Source of the DNA: Dichomitus squalens LYAD-421 SS1
Taxonomy: Eukaryota; Basidiomycota; Agaricomycetes; Polyporales; Polyporaceae
Assembly (NCBI RefSeq): GCF_000275845.1
Contig: NW_006766919.1
Coordinates: 7,402 to 28,056 of the forward strand
Length of the DNA: 20,655 nt
Reading direction: 5' to 3'
Notes under the pieces: model-generated
What the model saw: the letters and a program-made list of their open reading frames with translations, nothing else
Told to the model about the DNA's origin: nothing
The model's database searches: none
Shown here: piece after piece, positions 9,298 through 19,049 of the stretch
Layout: each line of letters starts with the position of its first letter
How positions within the stretch are numbered: the first letter of the stretch is position 1
Translations under genes and position numbers: made by a program

Positions 9298-10222
9298 CGG
9301 CGTCAACTGTTGTCATTCACGATTCTCATGACTGGACTTTCAAGGACCTCTGTATGTACGCCTTAGGGAGGGTTGTAGTGACCACTAGTAGGGCTACGCT
9401 CGCAGCCGTTACTATCAGTCCTGAAGCACGATCGTTGTATTCGTCGAACTGTCACATTACACTAACTATAGCGCACGGACTACTTATTCCTCGCCTCTTG
9501 GCTTTTCTAGTTGCCAGGAAATATACCGTCAACTCAGTCTAGTAATACGATTTCCGTGAGCACTCACGGCGACGATGTTATGCGGCCTTGTCTAGGTGGA
9601 GCTCGGAATGAAGAAAGCCTGAAACGAAGGCCTGAAACTTAAGACTTGTGTGGGTGGGCAACGTCGTGTATACGAACAATCGCCCGTGGTCGCCTGCCAA
9701 TTTATGGAGTGGTTGTGTCGCGTGCTTGTTTGTCCGAATGCAGCCGGGTTCAGGGGCCTGAGCTCGTGTTCACAACCCAAGTCGGTGCAATACCGCGTGG
9801 AGTTGATGTCGGAGAGTCTACTCGGATGTAGCAGTCGGCTGCGAACGTGCGCGACTGCCTGCTAAGTACCGGAGGGCGATGTACCTGGAGGTGAAACAAG
9901 GGACAGATCATGGGTGAGACGCGAGGCATCAGCTTGCGGCCTGGGGGACATGGATGGCAAAGCAATGAACATGGGCTAAAACGGAGCCGTGCACTGCGGG
10001 CAGACGGGCCAAGGCCATGGACGGCTTCGATCAGCTCGAGTCCGCGTCTGCGCCTTCCATATCCGCCCACAGCCGCTACCCCATCCGCTCCTACTTACAC
10101 ACCACATCCACCTCGTCTCCGCTCGACGTCCCCCCCTTCTCTCTTTTGTCCGTCCACGCCTCCTGTCACTCCACACGCTCACTGCACCTCCTTACCATCT
10201 GTACGATCATCAATACACCATC
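9298..10222. other. Long intergenic region (925 bp), no supported gene
   Basis: It holds the glycoprotein 3' UTR and the upstream region of the decarboxylase gene. Small features are a perfect hairpin at 9554-9569, a 9-bp direct repeat GCCTGAAAC at 9617-9625 and 9630-9638, and a long C/T-rich tract at about 10070-10200 just before the next ATG, typical of fungal promoters. Open frames on both strands (9750-10070 minus, 9910-10314 plus) are low-complexity and unsupported. Confidence 0.5.
9554..9569. repeat. Short hairpin, 7-bp perfect stem
   Basis: CCGTGAG (9554-9560) pairs with CTCACGG (9563-9569) around CA. It lies about 260 bp past the glycoprotein stop, so it could be a 3' UTR element or nothing. 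Confidence 0.35.
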
Positions 10223-13200
10223 ATGGCCCCGGCCCCGAAGGCCAAAGCCCTCAAGATCGGAAGGGCCCTCAAGAGGCTTCCCGCGCGCGTCGCGTCGGGC
10301 GGGAGGGGAAATAGCAATACGTTTGCGCCCTTGCCGGGCGAGGTGCCTATCGTCATGCTCAGAGTCCAGGTCCTCAGCTGCACCAATTTGCTCTCAAAGG
10401 ATCGGAATGGCTTCAGTGACCCGTGAGTTCTATATCTCCCTGTCCCCTGTCCCGCAATGCTCATCTATCTATTGGTCGGTCTGAATACCATAGTTTCGTA
10501 GTTGTCTCCCTCCTCGGAAACCGTCACCACACTTCTGTTGCGAAGCGCACCGTCAACCCCACGTACAGCCCTAAGGATGCGACCTTCGACTTCCCCATCC
10601 ATCTCTCCCTCGCGGACAAGCTCGGGGTCGTCGAGCTTGTCGTATGGGACAAAGACGTACTCAAGAAAGATTACCTAGGAGAGGCGTGGATACCTTTGGA
10701 GGACTGGTTCCGGGACGGGAGCGCATACGCCTTCGATGATATGAACAACAAGGTGCGTACGCATTGATATTGACTATTGGAGATTGCGATTGCGAATGTT
10801 CATCGCGCGGGTTTGCAAAGCTTATATCGAGGAATCTGGTGTCAACCCGTAACTCGACACAGGCTACTGGCAACATCCAAGTCAAGCTCGGCTTCGTGCC
10901 GCCCGCGAATACGGCCACCCTCATGGACTTCGGCGAAATTTACTCTGAACTTGTCAAGAGGACGCGCCCGAGCCTCGTTTCGGCTCCTCCGGTGCGTTCA
11001 CATTACCTGCCGCATGCATGTATGCGCGGGGCGCGCGCGAGGCCGTCGAGCTGACTCGTCGCGTGCCACATCATAACGACAGACGGAAGGCATTGGCACC
11101 ATCCGCTCGAATCAGGACGGTCCGGCGTACCAAGATGATGGCCTTAGCTCAGACGACGAGGGGGACAGCGAAGAGGAGGGCGAAGAGGAGTCCCCACCCG
11201 GGAGTCACCTCGCCAACCTCTACATTCCGCCCTCGCAGATTTATACCGCCGAGCCTGAGCAGGCTCCCCCACCACCGTCGTCCGCTTCCGCTGTGGAAAC
11301 GCCCGTGACTCCTACTCCTGCCGCCGTTCAGAAGACGCCGCAAGCTTCCAAGCCGGCGTCGCCTGGGTTCAAGATCCCAAGCATGTTCCCGAAGAGGTCC
11401 AGCACCGCGCGCTCCCTCTCTGTTGACTCTGTCACGACGATTACGACTAACCCATCCGGAGGATCAGGAACGACGACTGCGGCGAGCAGCACAGGAGTTC
11501 TTACTGCTCCCAGCTCAGGCGCGACTACGCCTCTCACCTCTGGTACGGCCCCCGGGGCGGTCGCTCGCCCGCCAATGTCGCAGCAGAAGTCGAAGTTCCG
11601 AAAGTCCTGGATCGCGAGGAACAAGGACTTCAACTTCAGCGCCGCGAATGACATCATGGGCATCGTAATGCTTGAGATCCAGGGCGCCAAGGATCTGCCA
11701 AAACTGAAGAACAGTACGTGTACTAATTTGACGGTCTATCCAAATGTGCACCACCTGACACGGACGGGCGCTGACGGCTTGATTATCTAGTGACGCGCAT
11801 GGGCTGGGACATGGACCCCTTCGTGGTCGTATCGTTTGGTAAGAAGGTCTTCCGAACGCGCGTCATTCGCCACTCGTTGAACCCTCAGTGGGACGAGAAG
11901 ATGCTGTTCCATGTCCGGCGATACGAGACCACGTTCAAAGTGCAGCTCACCGTGCTCGATTGGGACAAGCTGTCTTCGAACGACCATGTCGGCGACGCGT
12001 CTTTTGATGTTGCGAAGCTGCTTGCGGACGCACCCAAGAAGGATGAGAACACGGGATTGTACCCAGATGAGGAGGACGGCAGGCGGTCCATGACGGACTT
12101 CACACTGCCGCTCTCCACTGCGAAGGAGATGCCCTGGGAGGCAAAGCACAACCCGACAATCTCCATCAGGTATGCTGAATACGTCTTGCTCCAGCCTATA
12201 CAATACTCAAGAAAGCGCTCAGAGCAAAATATCAGCCATACGACGCGCTTCGCCAGAAGTTCTGGCGCGTGTATCTCAAGCAATATGACACCGATGATAC
12301 CGGCACCATCTCCCATCTCGAACTCACCTCCATGCTGGATTCTTTAGGCTCCACCCTTTCTCACGATACCGTCAACTCGTTCTGGACACGTTTCAACAAG
12401 CGTCCTCAAGAAGACGTGCTCAGTATCAACGAGGCCATCCAGTGCCTCGAGACCGAATTGTGTCGGCCTGCGAGCGAGAAGAAACGCATTGATCCGGACG
12501 AGGGCATCATGGATACGTCCGCTCCTGTCACACCTGCAGTCATGAGCGGGTTGCAGGCGCAGCAGAACGTGGATTTCGACCAACTTGACTTCTCTGGCGT
12601 CCCGTCCAACCATGCCGCGCTCAGCAGCGAACGAGAGCCAGCAGATAACCTCCCGAACGCTCTCCCCGCTCATCCCACAGAGCCAATGCAACAGCCTCTC
12701 GATGCCGCCGCCCAGGGCTTGTCTACTACGCCACCAAACCGCCCCCCATATATCAGGTCGAACGCCTCCTCAGACGCAGAGGAATCGTCCAATGGGTCAA
12801 ACGGGTCACCCGACCCATTCGTCGAGCGTGTCATCAACATCAAGAATTGCCCATTGTGCCATCGCCCTCGGATGAACTCTAAGGCTGAAGTCGACATCGT
12901 GACCCATCTGGCAGTATGCGCGAGTCAGGACTGGGCGCGAGTTGACAAGATCGTTGTGGGAAATTACGTTACGGCGAACCAAGCCCAACGGAAGTGGTAT
13001 ACTAAGGTCATATCGAAGGTCTCTGCAGGCAACTATAAGCTTGGCGCGGTACGTGCTCCTAACGGGATGGCTTCGAGACGTCGGACTGATCCGTCTCTGT
13101 CGCAGAACTCAGCGAACATTATCGTCCAGAACCGCCTGACAGGTCAGCTTGAGGAAGAGAAGATGCAGGTGTACGTCCGATTGGGAATACGCCTGCTCTA

Positions 13201-14341
13201 CAAGGGCTGGAAGAGTCGGATGGAAGGTGCACGAGGTATGTCGCAGCGCCTTCGGAGCGCGCCTCCATTGACGTATGAGACTGCAACAGCACGCCGGCTC
13301 CTCAAATCGCTTTCCATCAAGCAGGGTCTCAAGTATGACTCGCCTGAGTCCGCACGCGATATTCCCGCGTTCATAGCGTTCCACAAGCTCAATATCGACG
13401 AAATCCTCGATCCGCTCGACTCATTCAGTACGTACGACCGTAGCAGTCTAGTGTTTGTTGTCTCATAGAGCACACTTCTTATCGTAGAGACCTTCAACGA
13501 GTTCTTTTACAGGTAATTTATGTGGGCGATTTGATAGTAATGGCTATCTGATGACATGGCGACTACGACAGGAAACTAAAACCTGGCGCGCGCCCTGTGG
13601 AATGCCCCGATGATCCCTACCGTCTAGTGAGCGGTGCTGACTGCCGCCTCATGGTATTCGCGACCGTCAGCGAGGCGACAAAGCTGTGGATCAAGGGTCG
13701 CGACTTCTCCGTCGCCCGACTGCTCGGTGACGCATACCGCAACGAGGCTGAGAAGTACAACGGGGGCGCACTGTGCATCTTCCGACTCGCCCCGCAAGAC
13801 TATCACCGCTTCCACGTCCCTGTTGATGGAAAAATTGGCCCCATGACGTACATCACTGGCGAGTACTATACTGTCAATGTAAGGCTCTTAACAGCGTCCC
13901 GTTCGCGTGTACTGAATCTTTACTGTAACCCAGCCGCAAGCCATCCGAACGGCGTTGGACGTGTATGGCGAGAATGTCCGCAAGATCGTCCCGATAGATA
14001 GCCCTCAATTCGGTCGCGTCATGTGCGTATGTATCGGCGCGATGATGGTCGGAAGTATCTATACCACAGTGAAGGAGGGCGACTACGTTAAGCGAGGAGA
14101 TGAGTTTGGTTACTTCGCCTTCGGTACGTATATCATATCTACATCCAGTGCGGTCGCTCATCCATTATCATTACTTCCAGGTGGCTCAACAATTGTTGTG
14201 CTATTCGAGAAAGGTGTCGTGGAATGGGACGAAGATCTGCTTATCAATAGTAGAGCATGCCTGGAGACGTTGGTGCGTGTGGGTATGGGTTTGGGGCGTA
14301 GTAAACGCAAACTAGTCACGGACGGCAATGGCTCGCAGTAA
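10223..14341 (+). CDS. Phosphatidylserine decarboxylase, C2-C2-EF-hand (Psd2-type), 12 exons
   Basis: Makes phosphatidylethanolamine from phosphatidylserine (EC 4.1.1.65), probably on Golgi/endosomal membranes like yeast Psd2. Exons: 10223-10422, 10494-10752, 10863-10991, 11083-11713, 11791-12169, 12223-13048, 13106-13235, 13290-13427, 13488-13512, 13572-13878, 13934-14123 and 14181-14341; total 1124 residues. First C2 domain about 44-140, with acidic calcium ligands D60, D66, D119, D121 and D126. An acidic, then Ser/Thr/Pro-rich linker covers about 200-370. Second C2 is about 385-490 (GWDMDPFVVV, LNPQWDE). The EF-hand loop is at 555-566 (DTDDTGTISHLE). A C-x2-C...H-x3-C cluster (742, 745, 761, 765) precedes the catalytic domain. 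The catalytic domain carries FNEFFYRKLKPGARPV, SGADCRLM, YHRFHVPVDG and the self-cleavage motif GGST at 1072-1075, where S1074 would become the pyruvoyl group. The alpha chain would be 51 residues. Exon 9 is only 25 nt. Confidence 0.93.
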
Positions 14342-14707
14342 TATCACAAATTCATTGTATACCAGTAGTACTGTACGGTCCTAGCTTTCTGTGTCACTCC
14401 GTATCGTCGTCGAGAAGGCATTTAGGCTCAGCGCTGATACTTCATCGTCTTCAATGCCATAGGGATGCGCATCATTGCTAACCATTGCAGTGCTGTCAGC
14501 AAGTTGCGGGTGGCATCTGGTTCTTCGTCCGAAACGTACCTGGGAGCTGGTTCATATACTGTTGAACTGAGTAATGGAAGACGTTTTCACGGCCGATTGT
14601 CGCCTACGGACAAGCCTGGTTCGTCTTGTTCTTTTGAAATGAACGTACAATGCGTAAGGAAAGCAGCAGGTACCTCACACGTGCCTGCTAAGATCTCTTC
14701 GAGGAGC
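14342..14707. other. Convergent 3' region, no supported gene
   Basis: The decarboxylase gene (plus) and membrane-protein gene A (minus) run toward each other, so these 366 bp are their 3' UTRs and terminators. One open frame on the plus strand (14465-14749) has no motif and overlaps gene A antisense; I do not call it. Confidence 0.5.
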
Positions 14708-15599
14708 CTATATCCTATTCATTCGCTGGCTCCTTGTGATGGAACATGATTGCCATAGTACAAACAACAATCCTACGATGACCCCGGCGATACCCAGCAC
14801 ACCCAAACCAATGGCTTCCACAATTAGCCCGTCAACACCTCTGTATACCGTGGCATGGTGGAATAGCGCCATCCCAATGGATAGGGCGAACACGCCCGAG
14901 AAGAGGGCCCCCACAGCAGCGAGTCTCCCGACCCAATCCTCCAGTATGAATCTGATGGCTGGGACTCCATGCGCATCAGGCGAGAACCTTGCACGCGATC
15001 CAGCAATTGCCCCGAAAATGGCGCCGAATGCCAGTGATGTGAATGCGCCGACAAGGCTCAGGTACCAAAACGGAGGATGGTCCTTGATTGTGACTCCCCA
15101 CCTGAGCGCCATAAGCCCTAGCCAGGATGGAATGAGGGTGCAGGACAGCGTGACGATGACGGGGATAAGGAAGCAAGGTAGGGAATGAATAGATGTTGGG
15201 ATACACGAACGGCTTCCCTCGCGTTGCCTGGAAGGAGGATTGTCGGATGACAGGACTTTGTACTCTGGGACTGCCTCTTGAAGCGTACTAGGTGTCCGTT
15301 GAGAGTCGGATCTATGAATATCGCTATCGAATCAGTTCATGGTGAATCGATCTCCTTTGGAGAATTGGTGCGTCCAAGACTTACGAGAAGTAATCAACGC
15401 CCGAAGAACTGTCCAATTCCTGACGGGTTGCTGAATATGAGCTTGCGTAGTGATGGTGGGGTTGGATGCGCGACAGGAGGAAGGTTCTATGGCCAGTTGT
15501 AAGAGGTGTATGCGCTGGAGCAGGCACTATACATGCTCTAGTGGGCAAGGTCTGATCACTCGCCTCGCTAGCAGGTGGTGGCGCTGTAAGAAGTGGCAT
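14708..15599 (-). CDS. Unrecognised multi-pass membrane protein A, 2 exons
   Basis: I do not recognise a named family. Exons 15599-15385 and 15311-14708 join in phase (donor GTAAGT, acceptor ATAG, 73-nt intron) to give 272 residues. Residues 1-115 are Ser/Pro/Thr/His-rich and look disordered and cytosolic. The rest holds about four hydrophobic segments, starting LPCFLIPVIVTLSC and WYLSLVGAFTSLAFGAIFGAIAG, and ending GLGVLGIAGVIVGLLFVLW before a short basic tail. The last two segments follow the same S-[VI]-G...G-L spacing as proteins C and D, so I infer common ancestry. An in-frame ATG at 15740 lies about 45 bp below a TATAAACA box and would add 47 residues; I preferred 15599 because that start resembles the N-termini of the neighbours. 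Confidence 0.6.
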
Positions 15600-16401
15600 G
15601 CTGAGGAGTGCTCGAATAGAATAGTTCGATGCGGAAGTGCACCTCACCTTTATGACAGGAGACACGAACAACGAAGCGAACGTGGCTATTGTCATCTGTG
15701 GGCTGAGGATACCGCGCCAGCGCCCTGCCGCAACGCTCATACAGTACTCGGCGCAACCGATGAATGAACGACATCAGCCCTTTGTTTATACTAGTAGGAG
15801 TAGCAGGATTATGAGCTCACCATAAAGCTCACCAAATCGAATTCTTCACGTTTGAATCATTGTGATTGGATACAGTGAACAGCTGCTGCGTCACCGCGAC
15901 CCACGACAGCGATGAGTTTCGAACAGGAGGTCCTTGCTACCGCGTCGTGTACGATTATACCAACTCAAGTGCACAAACTTACTCACCATATTCCTGGCTC
16001 ATATATGTATCGTTGGCCAACTCGAAGCTTTAGGTTCCAAGGAGACGGTGGCGCCGCTCATTCAACTTCGGTTAGCTAGCGAATATTGGTGGACATGGTA
16101 TATCCCAAGGTGTAAAACGCTGTATTTGGTGAGGAGTATTCAATAAGGAAGACTGTGTACCCAGGCGGAGGACATGAATGATATCCAGAGTCAGCGTTGA
16201 GATCTTGAGACTGAACCGAAAAACCGCGGATGATGCTGTCGGGCGCCAATGAAATTCACAACAATTCGACTAACGCCTACTGCAGTCTACGACGTCAGGT
16301 CTCAAAAAGCCCAGAACACGCCCCTCCAAAACGCAGTGTAGTGACATACAATAGCCTGATGCCACATTCATGCACTTTAAAGCAGAGATACACATAGAAC
16401 G
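15600..16401. other. Intergenic (about 800 bp), no supported gene
   Basis: This is the upstream region of gene A and the 3' region of gene B, both minus strand. A TATAAACA box on the minus strand at 15790-15783 could serve gene A. The remainder (15800-16400) has only short frames without motifs or splice partners. Confidence 0.45.
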
Positions 16402-16947
16402 TCACATCCCAGTCATACAATAGTGGAGAAGACAACCAAGGGGAGCGCCGACTCCTGTTGCACCCAGCATAAGGGCATCCTTCGGTCCAGATGACTCCAT
16501 TTCAAACCATCGCGTCGCCATGTACCCAGCGGCATGAAGAACATACTGCATGGAGAACACCCAACTATCACCACACATACAGCGGTGCCGTATGATGACC
16601 AAGATGCACGCGATCGCACCAAGGGCAGCAACCATGACAATCGCGCCGGCCAGGAGAGCCCTCAACTCGCCGAAGTCCTTAGAAGGAAGTACGAATGTGG
16701 GGGCTAGGGCGAGGATGCTAAGGGCGCTGGCCAAGGAGCTTGAGATGAGTGCTATAGGCATTCTAAACAATAAGTAGGAGGAGAGCAATCATCTGATATA
16801 TCCGAAGGGCGTCGTTCACGGAAACCTGTGGCGATTGGCAGAAAGGCGGAGACCAGAGAACCGGAGATCAGGCATCTCGGTGGACTCTCGAGACATAGAC
16901 AGGCGAGCGTGAGCTAAGCGTCGCGAGGATGCTAGATGGCATCCCAT
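16402..16947 (-). CDS. Unrecognised small membrane protein B, 2 exons, probably truncated paralogue
   Basis: The hydrophobic frame ending at 16402 is clear. Its 5' end is modelled by joining 16947-16826 to 16762-16402 (donor GTTTCC, acceptor TTTAG, 63-nt intron, phases agree), giving 160 residues. The N-terminal 40 residues are basic and Ser-rich. Then come about four hydrophobic segments: SSSLASALSILALAPTFVL, ALLAGAIVMVAALGAIACIL, and two weaker ones ending LLHYCMTGM. The first two resemble the last two segments of protein D (LASA... at the same place), so B seems to lack the first half of the family plan. A TATAAG at 16972-16967 is only about 20 bp before this ATG, which makes the start doubtful. 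It may be a decayed copy. Confidence 0.4.
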
Positions 16948-16967
16948 GACGAGTCCGTGTGCGTCTC

Positions 16968-17219
16968 TTATAATCGGATGTCAAGGGTGCACAGAGCCTG
17001 CAAGAAATCATCGACGAGGCGGCCCTCGCGCATACGCAATTTTCCTTGCGTACTGTATGGTACAATAGACACGCAGCCAGACGCCACGCGCTGTCCATCA
17101 GAGAGAAAACGCATGACAACAAATGTCAGGAAAGCGTCAGTAATCCTGAGAGAAGGATGCGACGAAACCCGCTCTTGCAGCCTCCTCCCATGATAGGGAT
17201 CGCGGATCCCTGGGGCCAT
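16968..17219 (-). other. Open frame of 83 codons upstream of gene B, status unclear
   Basis: An ATG at 17219 opens a frame to a TAA at 16968. It has no hydrophobic membrane segment typical of the array, though LRITDAFLTFVV is mildly hydrophobic. I found no donor in the phase needed to splice it to gene B. It could be a remnant N-terminal exon of a decayed array member or a chance frame. Confidence 0.15.
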
Positions 17220-17375
17220 GGTCGATCTGGTGGTATTGTGCGAGTAATAGACCATTCAGTGTCACATCACAAGCCTATGCGTACTCTTTCGTCTCCCGAG
17301 AAAGTCTTCGTTACTCTGTGCTTCTGAAAAAAACATCATAGCAGAAATAAACACATCTTCCCAGTATTGATACAA

Positions 17376-18089
17376 TCACGATCCAATGAAATACAGAACA
17401 CTGAAAATGAAAAGCGGGATCCCCGCAATAATCGTCCCCAAGCTCCCCGCTGCCAGGGCTTGAATCGCGCGCAGCCCCTCCGGTGCGAGGTCCCCAGGTA
17501 CAACCAAGATCCCCACGCTTGCCGCAACCGCGCTCGATGTGATGATGCCTAGCGAGAGTGTTCCCCACAGCGCCCAGTCTCCAGCATCCGAATTGTCTTG
17601 GTGACGACGCTCAGCCAGCACGACTGCCCCGACAGTGATGAACACGACAAGTGTGTCCACGATCGCGCTGCCTGCGAGTACGACACGTGCGAAGGCGGGC
17701 GAGATGGTGTCATTGTAGTAAATCGTCGCTATGGATGTTTTGTAGTGGAGGATGCGTCCACCAACGTAGACGGACGCGACGTTCAGGCCGAATGAGAAAG
17801 CAACGCCAAACGCGAAGAAGAACACGAAGCCTATCAAGAGAAGCGCGAAGAAGCCTAACTCCTCCCAATCCAACGACGACGTGATCTTGTTCCATATGCG
17901 ACGGGCGATGCTATGCCGCTTGGGCTCGGTCTCATGGGCTCGATCCAATTCGATGCCGGGGAAAGGAGTGTTGATGAGGGGGCTCAGGGAGCGGCGTGTG
18001 GCTGGAATGGGGGAATATTGGGGGAGCTCTGAACGCAGCCTGGGGCTTGAACTCGGAGATTCCCCAGCATGAGGCGAGAAGGGAGCCAT
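17376..18089 (-). CDS. Unrecognised four-segment membrane protein C, single exon
   Basis: A single open frame of 237 residues from an ATG at 18089, with a TATAAAG box 62 bp upstream. Residues 1-65 are Ser/Pro/Arg-rich and likely cytosolic, followed by an amphipathic stretch (ARRIWNKITSSLDWEE). Four hydrophobic segments follow: GFFALLLIGFVFFFAFGVAF, VVLAGSAIVDTLVVFITVGAVVL, GTLSLGIITSSAVAASVGIL and GSLGTIIAGIPLFIFSVLYF. The loop between segments 1 and 2 carries an NDT sequon. I know no named family with this plan. It shares the spacing of its last two segments with A and D. It is the best-supported member of the array. Confidence 0.65.
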   Translation of the reverse strand: MAPFSPHAGESPSSSPRLRSELPQYSPIPATRRSLSPLINTPFPGIELDRAHETEPKRHSIARRIWNKITSSLDWEELGFFALLLIGFVFFFAFGVAFSFGLNVASVYVGGRILHYKTSIATIYYNDTISPAFARVVLAGSAIVDTLVVFITVGAVVLAERRHQDNSDAGDWALWGTLSLGIITSSAVAASVGILVVPGDLAPEGLRAIQALAAGSLGTIIAGIPLFIFSVLYFIGS

Positions 18090-18150
18090 TCAGTGTCTGC
18101 TGTGGGGTTAATGGCTAGGAAGCTGGAAGGGCTGCACGAACGAGGTGGGA

Positions 18151-18157
18151 CTTTATA
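18151..18157 (-). promoter_or_regulatory. TATA box of gene C
   Basis: The minus strand reads TATAAAG at 18157-18151, 62 bp upstream of the gene C ATG. Transcription about 30 bp downstream would leave a 5' UTR of roughly 30-35 nt, a normal fungal arrangement. Confidence 0.5.
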
Positions 18158-18224
18158 CGGTAGAGCGCTTGGACCAACGACTAGTTGGTTGGCTGTGATG
18201 CACAGCCTCCCTGACAAGCTGCCA

Positions 18225-18255
18225 GTGCCAGGTACATGGACAAGGCACCTGGCAC
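18225..18255. repeat. Inverted repeat between genes C and D
   Basis: GTGCCAGGT (18225-18233) and ACCTGGCAC (18247-18255) are perfect reverse complements around a 13-nt loop. A second, shorter pair ACCAAC/GTTGGT (18173-18178 and 18184-18189) lies close by. Both sit between the gene D stop and the gene C promoter, so they could be a 3' end hairpin of D or a binding-site dyad for C. Confidence 0.45.
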
Positions 18256-18276
18256 AAACACGAGAATAGGTCGGCT

Positions 18277-19049
18277 TCACGCAAAGCCCATCTCCTCGTT
18301 CTCGGGCGAACGGGAGAAGCAACAGAAGACGTTAGACAATAGCTTCGAGGCAACGTCCACGAGACAATAAATGGCGTACAGCAGCACGACAACGGCTATA
18401 CAAACAGCACATCCAGTGCCACTTGCCTCCATTGCCGCCACTGATGTAAGTCCAGATATCGCGATATGGTGGTTTTGGAGCACGGCCACTCCGACTGAGG
18501 ATGCGAAAGCACTCGCTAGCGTGAAACCCAAGGAGATCGCGATCGCGACGAAGGGACCCGGCATAGTCAACGCAGCCCGCGCAACAACTACACCCATCGG
18601 TAGACTGAGGATAGGACCTCCGACGAGCACAGGAAGTAAGCTAGGCTGTGTGCTGGTAGGGTCCCTGTAGATAGCGGAGATTTGTGCGAGAATGAGGCTC
18701 CCAAGGAATGCGAAAAACGACCCTGCTCCGATAGCACAAATACAAGCACTCACGACTATCCCAAGTATACAGGTGACATACTTCGAACGTGATGGAGGAT
18801 CGGTGGTGCTAATTCGCAGGGGAGATCTGTGAGTTTCTGGGGGGGAGACGTGATAGAGAACGTGGACTTGAGGGGGTTGGGCGAGAGAGGGACTGGGACG
18901 AGGTCTGGTGATAAGGGAGCCTTCATCGTGGATTTGCAGGATCTGTAGGATATTCTCGGAAGCTTGGAAGGGAACTGCCCCTCAAGCCCATCTGGGAGCA
19001 CGTCCCTATATGCCGAATGCACCTGACCTCCTCCCGACAGCTTCACCAT
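18277..19049 (-). CDS. Unrecognised four-segment membrane protein D, 2 exons
   Basis: Exon 2 (18974-18277) is well supported as a long open frame. The 7-codon first exon (19049-19028) is tentative, because its donor reads GTCAGG, a weak match, though the phase and 53-nt intron length fit. Together they give 239 residues, almost the same as protein C. The N-terminal 75 or so residues are hydrophilic and Pro-rich. Hydrophobic segments follow: YVTCILGIVVSACICAIGAGSFFAFLG, LPVLVGGPILSLPMGVVVA, FVAIAISLGFTLASAFASSVGVAVL and GCAVCIAVVVLLYAIYCL. A cysteine-rich, acidic C-terminus (FCCFSR, ENEE) could be lipid-modified. The function is unknown. Confidence 0.55.

Noticed and set aside
11328..12316. 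Minus-strand frames of 120 and 143 codons
   Set aside because: They are antisense shadows of the decarboxylase exons 4 and 5, produced by GC-rich codon use.
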